In this document: positions 16,650 through 27,619 of the stretch, one piece after another | How positions within the stretch are numbered: position 1 is the first letter of the stretch | Layout: the number at the start of each line of letters is the position of its first letter | NCBI RefSeq assembly: GCF_004368965.1 | Contig: NZ_SORO01000001.1 | Location: forward strand, 1,954,001-2,018,000 | DNA length: 64,000 nucleotides | Direction: 5' to 3' | Source of the DNA: Leptospira meyeri | GTDB taxonomy: Bacteria > Spirochaetota > Leptospiria > Leptospirales > Leptospiraceae | The notes under the pieces: generated by a model | Told to the model about the DNA's origin: nothing | Databases searched by the model: none | Seen by the model: only the letters and a program-made list of their open reading frames with translations | Program-made: the position numbers and the translations under genes

Positions 16650-17225
16650 ATGAAATCCATCGTTTACTTTATCATATTCTTTTTATTCATTCATTGTTCC
16701 GTTGACTTACGGCAGGTCCCACCCCCATCACCAAATGGAAACACAAATCGACCACAAACTAACCTACCTTTGGTAATTGGAAAGTTTGAAATCCTTTCAG
16801 CTGATCGAGGAGTGTATACTGATGCTTGGAGAATGGCATTTAAAGGCCACTTATCCTCGTCTGGAATTTTTCAAAATGTAGTTACTGACTTAGATTCTAA
16901 AACCATGTCCGAATTTTATACGATCGATGTGGAAATGAAATCCAACTTCCAAGACAAATACCATTGGTTATATAGTTGGCCTGTTTTGTGGCCTCTTACA
17001 GGAATATGGCCCATCCAATATCGAGAAGGTGAATATACTGTAGAATTCAAATACAAATTATATAAAAACAAATCTATAATCAAAGAAGAAACTATTACCA
17101 AAAATGGGAATACTTCTCAATTCTTATATGGACTCTATAAAGTAAGAAACTTTCATCGTATGATTGAAGAAACAAACTTAGAAGCTGTTAGAACATGTAT
17201 CCAAAATTTATCCGAATCATTATAG
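16650..17225 (+). CDS. Hypothetical lipoprotein
   Basis: Protein of 191 residues with a short hydrophobic signal ending FIHC (about 16), then a Pro/Asn-rich linker (PPPSPNGNTNRPQ). The mature domain has a hydrophobic WLYSWPVLWPLTGIWP stretch at about 108-123. Family not recognised. The 3' end overlaps the next lipoprotein gene by 31 bp, so the two form a pair. Confidence 0.78.
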   Translation: MKSIVYFIIFFLFIHCSVDLRQVPPPSPNGNTNRPQTNLPLVIGKFEILSADRGVYTDAWRMAFKGHLSSSGIFQNVVTDLDSKTMSEFYTIDVEMKSNFQDKYHWLYSWPVLWPLTGIWPIQYREGEYTVEFKYKLYKNKSIIKEETITKNGNTSQFLYGLYKVRNFHRMIEETNLEAVRTCIQNLSESL

Positions 17226-17557
17226 TTTTAAATCTTATCAGCTTTGTAGGATGCGTTAGTATTCCATTCAATCCTGCAAATCATACTGAAGATTGTTTAG
17301 CTTATTATTATCAAACCAAACGACAAGTCACAGAAGTATTCGATGAAAATACTTTGACTCTCGGTTTGGTTGTCACCTTATCCCTACTCAGCTCAGCATT
17401 TTCTCCTATTTTCCTTCTACCAATATTGAGTACACCTTATATTCATTATAAAAACAAAGTAAAATCCGATGAAATACTTACTCAGTGGAAAACAGAAAGG
17501 TGCGGAATTAGAACAATGAACTTAGAAAATTATAAACCTCGCCCAACGGATCTCTAA
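17195..17557 (+). CDS. Small hypothetical lipoprotein
   Basis: Protein of 120 residues with signal and lipobox FVGC at about residue 20. A central hydrophobic stretch (about 55-85) could cross or sit in a membrane. Two further Cys (EDCLAYYY, ERCGIRT) may form a disulphide. It overlaps the preceding lipoprotein gene by 31 bp, and its stop overlaps that of the convergent TolC-like gene by 4 bp (CTAA). Confidence 0.75.
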   Translation: MYPKFIRIIIVLNLISFVGCVSIPFNPANHTEDCLAYYYQTKRQVTEVFDENTLTLGLVVTLSLLSSAFSPIFLLPILSTPYIHYKNKVKSDEILTQWKTERCGIRTMNLENYKPRPTDL

Positions 17558-18912
17558 AAATTTAAAAATTTCATAGTGTCACCCAGAAGAAGACCAATTT
17601 GTAATCTAAGTTGGATTAAATCATAACGATTTTGGATTTCATTACGCATAACATCTCTTAAACGTCTATCGACCGTTTGTAATTCGATGATAGAAGCTGA
17701 TCCAGTTTTGTATGCCTTTTCCATAATCTGATAATTTTCTTCCGCAATCCGTTTACTTTCACGGGAAATATCATATAACTCAACTAGATTGTTATGTTGT
17801 TGTATTAACTCAAAGAGATATAGACCAGTATTTTCTTTTAAAAATTGCGACTGAGATTTTGCTAACTTGATTTCAACTTTGGATTTATCAAATTCATTTT
17901 TTGATAACCAGCGATTGAATAAAGGAAATCTAAAACCAAAATTTCCTCCAACATTAAAATCCGCATCCGAAGATCTTGCATAGCGACTAAAGTCATTGCG
18001 GCTATAATCGTAAACTTCCATGGAGTTGGCCCATGTTCCACTCAAACCTGAAAAGGATTCACGACTGGATTGATTGTAAACGTTTACAAAAAAATCAGGG
18101 ATCCACAGTTCATTGAACCTAACCAATTTTTGTATCTCTAAAATTTTTACCTGGTTAATCGTTAGAATAATATCAAAGTTCAATTCAGAAAGATTCTTCT
18201 CGTATTCAGAAAGAGTTGCTTCCAAGGGTAGAATTTTATATTCACGTTCAGGGATTTGTTTTAGAGCAACGTCTTTTAATAAAAATTTCCTTCTAAATAT
18301 GGACTGACTTTTTTGTTGGTCTAATCTAGATTTAATGGCATTGTATTTGTAAAAGAAATAATCAACCTTAGAATTTTGGGTTACCAAATAAGATTCTATA
18401 CCTTGTTTGTAGAGTTTTTGAACCGTTTGAAATTGTTTGTCCGCATCCGATTCATTGGAAAAATCATAATTATAAAAAGCTAATAGCTTTAAGGTCTCAG
18501 CATATTGGAAAGCCTGATCGAATAGTTCTTTTTGGTATAAGGCACGATATTCCAGTAAGAGACGTTCATATTCTAATTCCAAGATCATGTTGGTTAAAAC
18601 CGTATTTCCTTGGTCCTGAAAATTCCAATTTAGATTTAGCGAAGTGCTCCAACCTTTTCGATTGTATCCATCCCCTCTTAAAGCTTCATAAAAAGGAGAA
18701 TGCTCCAGATTAACAGAAGGTAAATAACGTAAATTTTTTGAATCTATATCTACTTTTTTACGTTCAATTTCCATTTCCTTTAATTTCAATTCATAAGACT
18801 TTTCGCCCACTAACTTTGGTAAGTCATAAAAGTCTACCGCCTCGGACCATACACAAATCCCAGGAGTAATGAAAAGAAAAAATAAAAAGATATGTCGATT
18901 AAAAAGAAACAC
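17554..18912 (-). CDS. TolC-family outer-membrane efflux protein
   Basis: Protein of 452 residues with an N-terminal signal (about 1-24), long alpha-helical heptad-rich regions and two repeated halves ending in the TolC-like pattern IAEENYQIMEKAYKTGSASIIELQTVDRRLRD (about 388-420), which occurs near the end of TolC/OEP proteins. It would form the trimeric outer-membrane channel for the type I secretion complex encoded by the three genes upstream on the same strand (8-bp gap). The family is clear, but no partner specificity can be read. Confidence 0.88.
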   Translation of the reverse strand: MFLFNRHIFLFFLFITPGICVWSEAVDFYDLPKLVGEKSYELKLKEMEIERKKVDIDSKNLRYLPSVNLEHSPFYEALRGDGYNRKGWSTSLNLNWNFQDQGNTVLTNMILELEYERLLLEYRALYQKELFDQAFQYAETLKLLAFYNYDFSNESDADKQFQTVQKLYKQGIESYLVTQNSKVDYFFYKYNAIKSRLDQQKSQSIFRRKFLLKDVALKQIPEREYKILPLEATLSEYEKNLSELNFDIILTINQVKILEIQKLVRFNELWIPDFFVNVYNQSSRESFSGLSGTWANSMEVYDYSRNDFSRYARSSDADFNVGGNFGFRFPLFNRWLSKNEFDKSKVEIKLAKSQSQFLKENTGLYLFELIQQHNNLVELYDISRESKRIAEENYQIMEKAYKTGSASIIELQTVDRRLRDVMRNEIQNRYDLIQLRLQIGLLLGDTMKFLNF

Positions 18913-18920
18913 TATTTGAA

Positions 18921-21900
18921 TTATCGGATAGCTTCCTGTTTGGAATGAAGTAATTGATAAATTCCACTCTTAGAAAGTAACTCTTTGTGTGTTCCTTTTC
19001 CTTCTAATTTTCCACGTTCTAAGACAAAAATTTGGTCATAATTACGGATTGTATCCAGTCGATGGGCGACGGTAATGATGGTAGAATCGGTGAACACGGA
19101 ATTAATATGAGACAGAATTCTACCTTCCGTTTCTTTATCCAAAGAAGCGGTTGGTTCATCCAATAATAATAAACTTGGTTTTTGTAAAAACAATCGAGCA
19201 AGCGAAACTCTTTGTTTTTGACCGCCGGAAAAGATAAAACCACGTTCCGAGATTTCTGTATCATAACCAAGCGGTAGTTTCACGATATCATCATGAATGC
19301 AAGCAAGTTTCGCTGCTTCCACGACTTCACTGAGAGTTGCCTCTGGTTTAGTAATTGAAATATTTTCCCGGACAGTACCTGCAATCATAGGATTTTCTTG
19401 AAATAAAACACCAATTTTTGTACGTAAACTAGGTAACCAAATTTCATCCAAAGAAACATCATCAATGATAATCTCACCTTCCTGAGGTTTGTATAATCCA
19501 AGAATCAATTTTAAAATAGTAGATTTGCCACTACCACTCCTTCCGACAAAGGCTATTTTTTTACCAGACTGAATTTTGATTTTTAAATTTCGAATTCCAG
19601 ATTCGGGTTTTAGAGTATCGTATGAAAAACTCAAATTATTGAACTCGATATTACCTTTCACTTCTGGTAAATCAACTTTGAACAGATTATCGCGATCTGT
19701 AATTTCACTATCTAATGATTCAAAACTTCGCAGCCTATTCCATGATACGTTTGCTTTCTGAAATTTCAAAAAATCACTGTATAAGGAGACAAGAGGATTT
19801 CGAATGTAGGTAACAAGTCCAATGATGGCATAAAGAGTACCCAATGTCATTTGATCATTCAGTATTAGAATACTGCCAACTAACATTACAATGACTATGG
19901 TTATTTGTTTAAAAAATTCGGTATTTGTAAAAAGTAAGTTAGAGTAAAACAATTTTTTACCCTCTGAATTTAATTGAGTTGTAAGTCTCTTTTCAAAGTC
20001 CCAGCGATGCGAATAGGTTGCGCCCAAATTTTTAATTGTCTCAAAGCCATTGATTGTCTCTATAAAGTAACTTAAAGTTTCAGATTTTTTTAATGATTCT
20101 TTTTTAGTTTCTTCAATGACTTTCGGAGTCAACGTACGAAGAATTAACATCTCGGGTAAAATCAAAAATCCAATGATGATCAGTAACACCGGAGAAAGAA
20201 AAAGAAATATAATAAACACAAGTGAGCTAAAAACCAAATCAAAAAATTTCATCGCTCCTTGGTCTGAAAAAAATAAAATTACCGATTCAATTTCTTCCCA
20301 ACGATTTAAAATTTCTCCTTTTCGATTTCTTTCAAAAAAAGATATGGGTAACGAAATTAACTTAACCAAAAATCGTATTGCAATTGTTTGGTTAACACGA
20401 TTACTAGTAAAAAAAATGACGTTTGATCTAAAATACGCAAGAAACGACTGAGAAAAACTTAGTACAACAACAGCGATAATTACAGGAAAAAAAAACTCTT
20501 TATTTTCTTGTAACAAAACTGCATCTATCAAATACAAGTTGACTAGGGGGATAAAAACTTCTAAACCCTTAATTACAAAACTAGCAACAATTCCTGCTTT
20601 TAAATATTTTATTGCTGGCAAAAAATATTCTACTAAGCCAGAAAAAAATTTATTCTTCCATTCCCACTTTTGCTCTGGTTTTTGTTTAGGATTAAAATAG
20701 ATAACTACATTTGAAGACTTCTGTTCCCATTCTTCCCTTGAAAGATTTACTTCTCCAAACTCAGGGTCTAGAATTTGAACTCTTTTTTTCTCAATCGACT
20801 TTACGATAACATATCTAGAATTTTCTATAAATCCAATCGTAGGAATATTCGTTAATTCTAATTCATGTTCTTTCCAATTTACAAAATAACAATCACCCTT
20901 CTCTTCCCCAAAACTACTTTTCCAATGGTTCGGTCTGATATCAGGGTCAAAGTCAGGAAATGTCGGATCCGCATCGTAATCTGCAAATGAAAAACCCCAA
21001 TACCGGAAAATCATTTTTCGACATGCATCTCCTGATTGTGACTTTCCATCTTGTAATATAAAAGGAAAACTGATTTGGTTTCTGAGTGGTGGAGAAAATT
21101 TTAACTTTGGCAAAAAATGAAATTTATCTTCTTCATAAATGTTTGAAGTTTCGAAAATATCCTCTTCCGAACCATCACCTAAATTCAGTTTTCTTTCGCT
21201 CATAATGGAGCGAATTGTAATTAATAAACTTTCCGATTTTTTGAAAAATTGGTTCGCATCCTTTGAAGAAAGTTCATAAACAAAACTATCTTCTACAGCA
21301 GTAACGGTTGCATTTCGCGCTTTTTTTTCTAAAACCCCCATTTCGCCTAAAACAGAACCTGCTTCGACAAATGAAAAATAATCTTTCTGCCAAGTGGATT
21401 TTGTGACTTTGAATCGACCAGATCGAATGAAAAACAAGGAAGAACTTTTACTTCCCTCTTTGATTAAAATTTGTCCAGAACTAACTTTTCGTTTAATAAG
21501 TACTTTGGCCAAATCTTGAATCTCAAGATTAGACAATTTTCTAAAATATGGATGAATTCTTAGTTCATCTCGAAGTTGAATATTTTCTTTATACTCGTTC
21601 CATAATAGTTTTCTTTTTTTATCGGAATCAATAAATCTTAAAAACTGACCTGGGGATAATGCTCTTACCTTTGAATTTTCTTCGGTTTGAAAAAGTTGTT
21701 TTTTCAGTGAATCAGAAGAGAATTCTGCAACGCCATAAAAGGAACCTTCCGTTAAGGTTTTTATCAAAAGTTCCTTTTCATTAATTTTTAATTTAACCTG
21801 AATCCTTCCTGTTTCAACAATGATCAGAGGAGTTGGTTCATATTCACTTCCTCCTACTCGATCATTTGCAACAAGTGACCTAAATTCAAATAATCCAAGA

Positions 21901-21986
21901 AACTTTTTAAAATCTTCCGTCGGTAGTTTGGATAAAAACTCATCCTCAGCAACTAACGTAGAAATTTCTTTTATATTTTTCTTCAA
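18921..21986 (-). CDS. Type I secretion ABC transporter with cyclic-nucleotide-binding-like and inactive C39-like domains
   Basis: Protein of 1021 residues. Two cNMP-binding-like domains come first (about 15-125, degenerate; about 145-270, with a GEMGVL...ARNATV phosphate cassette). A C39-peptidase-like domain follows (about 305-430). There, the residue aligned with the catalytic Cys is S318 (QSGDACRKMI), and the His position before YVIV is R391, while D407 is kept, so proteolysis is unlikely. Then come six membrane helices (about 465-745) and an ATPase domain with GRSGSGKST, FSGGQKQR, LLLLDEPTASLD and a VAHRLD switch. It would export an unidentified substrate with the HlyD and TolC neighbours. 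The alignment was done by eye. Confidence 0.9.
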   Translation of the reverse strand: MKKNIKEISTLVAEDEFLSKLPTEDFKKFLGLFEFRSLVANDRVGGSEYEPTPLIIVETGRIQVKLKINEKELLIKTLTEGSFYGVAEFSSDSLKKQLFQTEENSKVRALSPGQFLRFIDSDKKRKLLWNEYKENIQLRDELRIHPYFRKLSNLEIQDLAKVLIKRKVSSGQILIKEGSKSSSLFFIRSGRFKVTKSTWQKDYFSFVEAGSVLGEMGVLEKKARNATVTAVEDSFVYELSSKDANQFFKKSESLLITIRSIMSERKLNLGDGSEEDIFETSNIYEEDKFHFLPKLKFSPPLRNQISFPFILQDGKSQSGDACRKMIFRYWGFSFADYDADPTFPDFDPDIRPNHWKSSFGEEKGDCYFVNWKEHELELTNIPTIGFIENSRYVIVKSIEKKRVQILDPEFGEVNLSREEWEQKSSNVVIYFNPKQKPEQKWEWKNKFFSGLVEYFLPAIKYLKAGIVASFVIKGLEVFIPLVNLYLIDAVLLQENKEFFFPVIIAVVVLSFSQSFLAYFRSNVIFFTSNRVNQTIAIRFLVKLISLPISFFERNRKGEILNRWEEIESVILFFSDQGAMKFFDLVFSSLVFIIFLFLSPVLLIIIGFLILPEMLILRTLTPKVIEETKKESLKKSETLSYFIETINGFETIKNLGATYSHRWDFEKRLTTQLNSEGKKLFYSNLLFTNTEFFKQITIVIVMLVGSILILNDQMTLGTLYAIIGLVTYIRNPLVSLYSDFLKFQKANVSWNRLRSFESLDSEITDRDNLFKVDLPEVKGNIEFNNLSFSYDTLKPESGIRNLKIKIQSGKKIAFVGRSGSGKSTILKLILGLYKPQEGEIIIDDVSLDEIWLPSLRTKIGVLFQENPMIAGTVRENISITKPEATLSEVVEAAKLACIHDDIVKLPLGYDTEISERGFIFSGGQKQRVSLARLFLQKPSLLLLDEPTASLDKETEGRILSHINSVFTDSTIITVAHRLDTIRNYDQIFVLERGKLEGKGTHKELLSKSGIYQLLHSKQEAIR

Positions 21987-21988
21987 AA

Positions 21989-23095
21989 TTAATTCCTAGG
22001 ATCCGCATAACGAAATAAAATTTGATAAATACTTTTCCTATCAATGACAATGTCTGCCACTACTTTCAATCCAGGGAATAATTGAAATTCTTTACCATCT
22101 TGATTCAAGTCTTGCGTTCCAAGAATTAACACTACAGAAAATGAATCCTTTTCTTTTGTATTAGGAATAATTTGAGAAACAGTACCTTCCACTACACCAA
22201 AATCATTTTGATGAAATGCTTTAACTTTAATAATTGATGATAACCCAATACGAACTGCTCCAATATCTTTACTACTAACTTCAACAATTGCTTCTAATGG
22301 CTGACCTTCTTCCATCAAAGAAGCTACAGTTTGTCCTCTTATTATATTCTGTCCGACGTTATTTACTGAGAGTTCGCCAATGATTCCAGAAAAAGGCATC
22401 CGAATGATTGCGTTAGCTACTCTTTCTCTTTTTAACTTTGTATCCCCTCTAAGACTGGAAATGATATTTTCTTCTCTTTGGATTTCATCTTTTAAATTTC
22501 CGAATTCTTCATTAAACTCCAATAAACTTTGATCATAAATAAATTTAGCTCCAACACCATTTTGAAAATCCATGTGAGCTTTTTTTAAGCTGACAAATTT
22601 ATTTAATACTCCACCTGATAAGGCAGATCCAGAGTTGTTTTCCAAATTATAGGCCAAGTTTTTTAAAATTTTCTCGGCTTCGCGTTTATTACGCACCAAC
22701 CTTTGTAACTTCTTCTCCTCATAATCTAAGTTATTGGCATCTTTCGATAATTCAATTTGTTGTTCAGAGAATTCTAACTCCATAATGGGATCTCCTTTTT
22801 TAAGAAAATCCCCTGATTTTACGTATAGATTTGTAAGCGTTCCCGTTTCTAATGCCTCAACTACATGGTAGTTTCCCTTTGGTCGAATCGACCCAGTTGC
22901 TTGCACAACAACATCGACTTTTCCAAAAACTAAAAAAAGAACGAAACATATAAAAAAAATGGTGATAAGGTAAATTCCTTTGCGTTCCCAATTTGGTGCA
23001 GGGTGTTTTAATAACTCATCATAATAGGATGCAGAATGTCTTGATTCCCAATTGGAATCTGTTTCTTTTATGTTTTTGAATTTTTTAAACATCAT
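21989..23095 (-). CDS. HlyD-family membrane fusion protein
   Basis: Periplasmic adaptor of 368 residues with a single N-terminal membrane anchor (about 40-60), a lipoyl half-motif at [23 protein letters not shown], an alpha-helical hairpin (about 105-210) and the second lipoyl half [21 protein letters not shown], then the barrel domain. It links the inner-membrane ABC transporters to the TolC-like channel. It overlaps the upstream ABC gene by 11 bp and lies 2 bp before the downstream ABC gene, so it sits between the two transporters in one operon. Confidence 0.9.
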   Translation of the reverse strand: MMFKKFKNIKETDSNWESRHSASYYDELLKHPAPNWERKGIYLITIFFICFVLFLVFGKVDVVVQATGSIRPKGNYHVVEALETGTLTNLYVKSGDFLKKGDPIMELEFSEQQIELSKDANNLDYEEKKLQRLVRNKREAEKILKNLAYNLENNSGSALSGGVLNKFVSLKKAHMDFQNGVGAKFIYDQSLLEFNEEFGNLKDEIQREENIISSLRGDTKLKRERVANAIIRMPFSGIIGELSVNNVGQNIIRGQTVASLMEEGQPLEAIVEVSSKDIGAVRIGLSSIIKVKAFHQNDFGVVEGTVSQIIPNTKEKDSFSVVLILGTQDLNQDGKEFQLFPGLKVVADIVIDRKSIYQILFRYADPRN

Positions 23096-26000
23096 TCTCC
23101 CCTTCGCTTAATGTTGGGAATAAATGATAATAATATCCTTTTGTAGTAATCAACTCTGCATGAGTTCCCATCTCAACAATATGACCTTCATCTAACACTA
23201 TAATTTTATCAGCACTTACGGTACTATGGAGTCTATGTGAGATTTGAATGACTGTTCTATCCTGGAATACGGTTTCCCATTGTGATTGGATATGTGATTC
23301 TGTTTCAGAATCTAAAGCAGAAGTAGGTTCATCCAAAAATAAAATACTTGGATTTGTTACAAGTGCCCTTGCAATTGCCAATCGCTGCCTTTGCCCACCG
23401 GAAAGTCCAATTCCAGATTCTCCAATTTTTGTTTCGTATAACATTGGAAATCTATCTACAAATTGATCTACGGAAGCTAACTTTGCACCAGCGAGTAATG
23501 ATTCTTTATTTAAAGATGGGTTCTTCTTGGATAAATTTTCTGCAATCGTACCAGAGAATAATATTGGATTTTGTTCGACTGCACCAAATTGAATTCTTAC
23601 TTCTTCTGGATCTAGGGTAGAGAGATCAAAAGAATCAACAAAAACCTTTCCTTTCGTGGGAGAAAGTGTGCCCATCATAATTCGCATTAATGTTGATTTC
23701 CCACAACCGCTCCTTCCTACGATTGCAACTTTTTCGCCCGCTTCAATTTCCAAATTAATATCAGAAAGTATATTTGGACTTGTTTCCGAATAACGAAAAC
23801 TAATATGATCTAAAGTAATTTTTCCTGTCAATCTTGGCAGTTCACCAAACGGACGTTGACTGATGATTTCTCCAGGTAACGAATAAATTTCTGTAAGGCG
23901 CATTCTTGACTCTCTAAGTTCGCTTAAATCCTCATACACATGACAAAGCCGAACAATAGGCTCCATAAGAAGAGAATACAAAACTAAAAAAGCTAAAAAA
24001 CTTCCCAGAGAAAGTGTTTCATCTAACACATCACTCACACCAAAGGCAATCACGGAAATTAAACCGATTTGTTCAAAGAACTTACTCATCAATTCTAAAA
24101 TATGGACTCGTTTACCAACTCGTAAATTTGTTAAAATGGTCCTTGCAATTTCATTGAGCCCCTTAGAAAGATAACGACTTTCCATAGCAGCTGCCTTAAT
24201 CAATGGCATCCCAGAAAATAAGGAAAGAAAAAAGGAAGTTGTTTTCTTTTTGGATTCGAAACTATGTTGTTGTAATTTTTTAATTTTTGCACTCGAACGA
24301 ACTACAAATAAGGAATAAATAATTAAAAAGAAAAGACCAACCAAAGTAAGACTAATATCCAAACGAAATAAAATAAAAAGATAAATTGGTAATGTTACCA
24401 AATCCAATATAAGAAATAATCCTGATCTTTGGGTAATCTCGAGTATTCTTTGATTTTCTTTTAGCCTTTGTGTAAAGTCTCCAGTTTCAAATTTTCTAAA
24501 TTCCGGCAAGGTTAGATTCAATATATGTTGAAAAAATCTAACAAAATAATTATATTCCAAACTTTGCATCAGGCCAATCGCTATCAAATTGCGAAACAGA
24601 GAAAATAATGTTTGGAAAAAAATTGCAAGTGCAACACCAATTACAATGGTAAACAAAAAGTTCCTGTCTGAAAAAACCAATACCTGATCCACTACCTGAC
24701 GGATCAAATATGGTAATGATAAGGTCAATAAAGCTGAAAAAACAGTCGCTACCAAGATCCAACGAATTTCGCTTTTTTGAGGACTAAACAACAATCGAAG
24801 TTCTTTGAAAAAACTAATCAAACTCACATCGGCTGACATAGTTGCAGGTGCAGGCGAAAACTGAAGAACCACCCCATCCCACATATTTAAAAATTGAGAA
24901 ATAGAAAGTTCATACACTCCTTTGATTGGATGAGAGATAAGAACTGCATCTAAAACTTTATCATATAAATACAAAAGACAAGGAACACTTTCATCATCAG
25001 TAATAAAAACAGGATTTTCTAATTCAGAAAGTTGTTCAGTGAATAAGTGTTGCTGTTTTGTTAAGAACCCTAGTTTTTCTAATTCGATTGCTAATTCAAA
25101 AATACCGGGCACAATATTTCTGCTTAATTCGTTTTTAATTCTGATTTTCCAATTGGCCGGCAGAGGTTTATCAAAAGTTCTTAATGCCAACTCAGAACAA
25201 ACCAAACCAGCTAAAGTCAATTGATCCGTTGTAACCTGTTCTATGTAAATTTTTTTAGTAGCTTTTCTAATTTCAAAACGTTTAGAAACAAACGGCCGTA
25301 TTGTATTTTCTTCTCTTTCTTTTGCTTTGTATGTCGAATAACGTAATAAACGCGATTGAACAATTTCTTCTAACTTGTTTCCTTTTTCAACTCCAATGAC
25401 TTTACGAAAAACAGATCCAGGAATTTTATATAAATCAGAATCTTCGGAAGCAACAGCACTCGCTAATCGTTTCTGTTGTTTGAAAATAGCAATTTCACCT
25501 AAGATATCTCCTGAACGCATAATCGAGATAATTTTCGTGGGATTTTCTGTCCTGATCTGAATTTTTCCTGATCGAACAATGTATGCCGCATCCCCTTCTT
25601 CGCCTTCTGCGAAAATAAAATCCCCTTGTTGGACTTTAACTAACTGGATGGACTTAAGAATGAGTTTGATCTCTTCGGGTGATAATTCCTCAAAAAAACT
25701 AAGTTTACGTACGTAATGAAATTTTTCTTGTTCTTCTTCCCTGTGTTTTGCTTTCTCAGCAATTTCAGGATGTGACTCAACTAACTTTAAAAAACGAGAT
25801 GTGGGTAGGAGTAGAACAATCGAAGGTTCTAAAGCATAATAATCATGTTTTGATGGAGTCTTCGTGAGTGTGATTCTTTCTCCTATCGATTCTCCAACTT
25901 CAACAAAAGCATATCTTCCTAAACTTAGATCTTCTTTGTTTTGTTTCATTCCAAATCTGCCAGTTAAGACAAAATGGATGTAATCAGGCATTTGGTTGGC

Positions 26001-26150
26001 TTTGATTAAGTTTTGCCCTAATCGAACAAAACGTACTTCGATAAAAGGGAGTAGATTTTCCCGTTCTACCTCGTCCAGCTCCGCAAGTAAGTAATTACTG
26101 CGAAACACAGTGCGGATTTTTTCAAGATTTCGCCTAACTTCCGATTGCAT
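23085..26150 (-). CDS. Second ABC transporter of the secretion operon, with two cNMP-binding-like domains
   Basis: Also 1021 residues and the first gene of the operon. Two cNMP-binding-like domains are at about 15-130 and 148-265 (second with [22 protein letters not shown]). A C39-like region (about 300-420) lacks a recognisable catalytic Cys/His pair, as in HlyB-type transporters. Membrane helices span about 460-740. The ATPase has [29 protein letters not shown] and ISHRLH. Having two different ABC proteins of equal length and similar architecture in one operon suggests a heterodimeric or alternating exporter (inference). It could respond to a cyclic nucleotide or only use the domain structurally. 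Confidence 0.9.
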   Translation of the reverse strand: MQSEVRRNLEKIRTVFRSNYLLAELDEVERENLLPFIEVRFVRLGQNLIKANQMPDYIHFVLTGRFGMKQNKEDLSLGRYAFVEVGESIGERITLTKTPSKHDYYALEPSIVLLLPTSRFLKLVESHPEIAEKAKHREEEQEKFHYVRKLSFFEELSPEEIKLILKSIQLVKVQQGDFIFAEGEEGDAAYIVRSGKIQIRTENPTKIISIMRSGDILGEIAIFKQQKRLASAVASEDSDLYKIPGSVFRKVIGVEKGNKLEEIVQSRLLRYSTYKAKEREENTIRPFVSKRFEIRKATKKIYIEQVTTDQLTLAGLVCSELALRTFDKPLPANWKIRIKNELSRNIVPGIFELAIELEKLGFLTKQQHLFTEQLSELENPVFITDDESVPCLLYLYDKVLDAVLISHPIKGVYELSISQFLNMWDGVVLQFSPAPATMSADVSLISFFKELRLLFSPQKSEIRWILVATVFSALLTLSLPYLIRQVVDQVLVFSDRNFLFTIVIGVALAIFFQTLFSLFRNLIAIGLMQSLEYNYFVRFFQHILNLTLPEFRKFETGDFTQRLKENQRILEITQRSGLFLILDLVTLPIYLFILFRLDISLTLVGLFFLIIYSLFVVRSSAKIKKLQQHSFESKKKTTSFFLSLFSGMPLIKAAAMESRYLSKGLNEIARTILTNLRVGKRVHILELMSKFFEQIGLISVIAFGVSDVLDETLSLGSFLAFLVLYSLLMEPIVRLCHVYEDLSELRESRMRLTEIYSLPGEIISQRPFGELPRLTGKITLDHISFRYSETSPNILSDINLEIEAGEKVAIVGRSGCGKSTLMRIMMGTLSPTKGKVFVDSFDLSTLDPEEVRIQFGAVEQNPILFSGTIAENLSKKNPSLNKESLLAGAKLASVDQFVDRFPMLYETKIGESGIGLSGGQRQRLAIARALVTNPSILFLDEPTSALDSETESHIQSQWETVFQDRTVIQISHRLHSTVSADKIIVLDEGHIVEMGTHAELITTKGYYYHLFPTLSEGENDV

Positions 26151-26276
26151 TTAATGATCCGCTACAATGAGGATTTGAGACTTTATGAATTACCATTTCA
26201 AAGAGATGTTCAAATCCATGCATTACTACTAACATCGACGAAAATCGACTTAGTCCTAAGCAGATAATGGTTTTTT

Positions 26277-26349
26277 ACTTCCGAGAAGTCTTCGAACCAT
26301 CCAACGGAAAGGCACAACAGGGGAAAGGCCAGGCGGACAACTCGGAAGT
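26277..26349. repeat. Long-range inverted repeat between thiolase and secretion operon
   Basis: Arms ACTTCCGAG (26277-26285) and CTCGGAAGT (26341-26349), 9 bp and perfect, enclose 55 bp of relatively GC-rich DNA in an otherwise AT-rich 215-bp spacer. The run of T expected of a minus-strand terminator is absent on the 3' side. It could be a small RNA, a repeat remnant or an unusual terminator. Confidence 0.4.
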
Positions 26350-26365
26350 TTTCTAAATTATAAGG

Positions 26366-27547
26366 TTATGCTTTCGGATTTTCTAATACGATTGCAATCC
26401 CTTGGCCACCACCAATACAAAGTGAGGCAACTCCGTATTTTACTCCTCGTCTTTGCATCTCTAATGCCAATGTCAATGTGACACGGTTCCCGGAAGCTCC
26501 GAGTGGATGTCCAATCGCAACGGCACCACCATTCACATTGGTAATTTTTGGATCAAGTCCAAGTTCTTTTTGGACTGCCAAGTACTGAGCAGCAAACGCT
26601 TCGTTTACTTCGACAAGACCAACATCCTTCAAACTAATTCCTGCTTTTTGTAAAGCAGCAGGGATGGCAACAGCTGGACCAATTCCCATCTTAGCAGGAT
26701 CACAACCAGCATGTCCCCAAGACTTCACAATGGCCAGTGGTTCTTTCCCCAATTTTTTTGCTTGGGAAGCAGAAGCCACAATCAGTGCTGATGCTCCATC
26801 ATTGATACCGGATGCGTTTCCAGCAGTGACTGTTCCATCTTTTTTGAAAGCTGGTTTCAATGTTGCTAATTTTGTAGCACCGGCTTTTCCTTTAATGAAT
26901 TCATCTTTATCAAACACAATTGGATTTTTTCCATTGATAGTGATTGGATGAATTTCCTCTTTTAAGATACCTTTGTTTGTTGCTTCTTCTGCTCGTTCTT
27001 GTGAAGTCGCAGCCCAAACATCTTGTTCTTCTCTGGAGATTTTATATTGGTCAGATAAATTTTCTGCTGTCATACCCATCGGAAGTTCAACATAAATATC
27101 GGTTAAACCCGTTGCCAATGAATCTTCAAATTCAGAATTTCCATAACGAACACCAAATCTTGCATTACGAACCACATAAGGTGCGTTACTCATAGACTCA
27201 ACACCGCCAGCTAAAACTGTATGCGCCTCACCTAACATAATTTTTTTGGCCGCTTGGATGACTGCTTCCATTCCAGAACCACAAAGTCTATTGAGCGTGA
27301 GAGCTGGGCTCGCAATCGGTACACCTGATTTCAAACCAATGTGTCGCGCTAAATAGATTCCGTCTTTTCCTGTGGGAATAACATTCCCAAAAATACTTTC
27401 TTCAATGAGAGAAGGATCGACACCGGTTTTTTGTAGTGCAGCTTTGGAGACTTCCACTCCAAGGTCTACAGCACTCATATCTTTGAGAGTTCCGCCAAAA
27501 CTACCGAATGCGGATCTGAGTCCGCCCAAAATATAAACTTGTTCCAT
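26366..27547 (-). CDS. Acetyl-CoA acetyltransferase / thiolase
   Basis: Thiolase of 393 residues, the usual family length. The acylated Cys is in [12 protein letters not shown] (about 87-98). The active-site His is in [15 protein letters not shown] (about 341-355), and the second catalytic Cys is in [11 protein letters not shown] near the end. It either condenses two acetyl-CoA or cleaves 3-ketoacyl-CoA in beta-oxidation; the sequence does not decide. It is transcribed divergently from the GT-B-like gene across a 72-bp spacer. Confidence 0.94.
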   Translation of the reverse strand: MEQVYILGGLRSAFGSFGGTLKDMSAVDLGVEVSKAALQKTGVDPSLIEESIFGNVIPTGKDGIYLARHIGLKSGVPIASPALTLNRLCGSGMEAVIQAAKKIMLGEAHTVLAGGVESMSNAPYVVRNARFGVRYGNSEFEDSLATGLTDIYVELPMGMTAENLSDQYKISREEQDVWAATSQERAEEATNKGILKEEIHPITINGKNPIVFDKDEFIKGKAGATKLATLKPAFKKDGTVTAGNASGINDGASALIVASASQAKKLGKEPLAIVKSWGHAGCDPAKMGIGPAVAIPAALQKAGISLKDVGLVEVNEAFAAQYLAVQKELGLDPKITNVNGGAVAIGHPLGASGNRVTLTLALEMQRRGVKYGVASLCIGGGQGIAIVLENPKA

Positions 27548-27619
27548 AGATACCAGGAATGGTCAAATTTAGTCACCTGTCAGCTAAGAATTGAAATTTC
27601 ACTTGAAAGGGAACCGGAG

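Noticed and set aside
26157..26169. Eleven bases identical to part of the structured repeat (ATTGTAGCGGA on the minus strand).
   Set aside because: The second half and hairpin are missing; too short to call a copy.
26277..26349. 73-nt length with self-complementary ends suggested a tRNA.
   Set aside because: No D-arm, anticodon arm or conserved T-loop can be formed in either strand.
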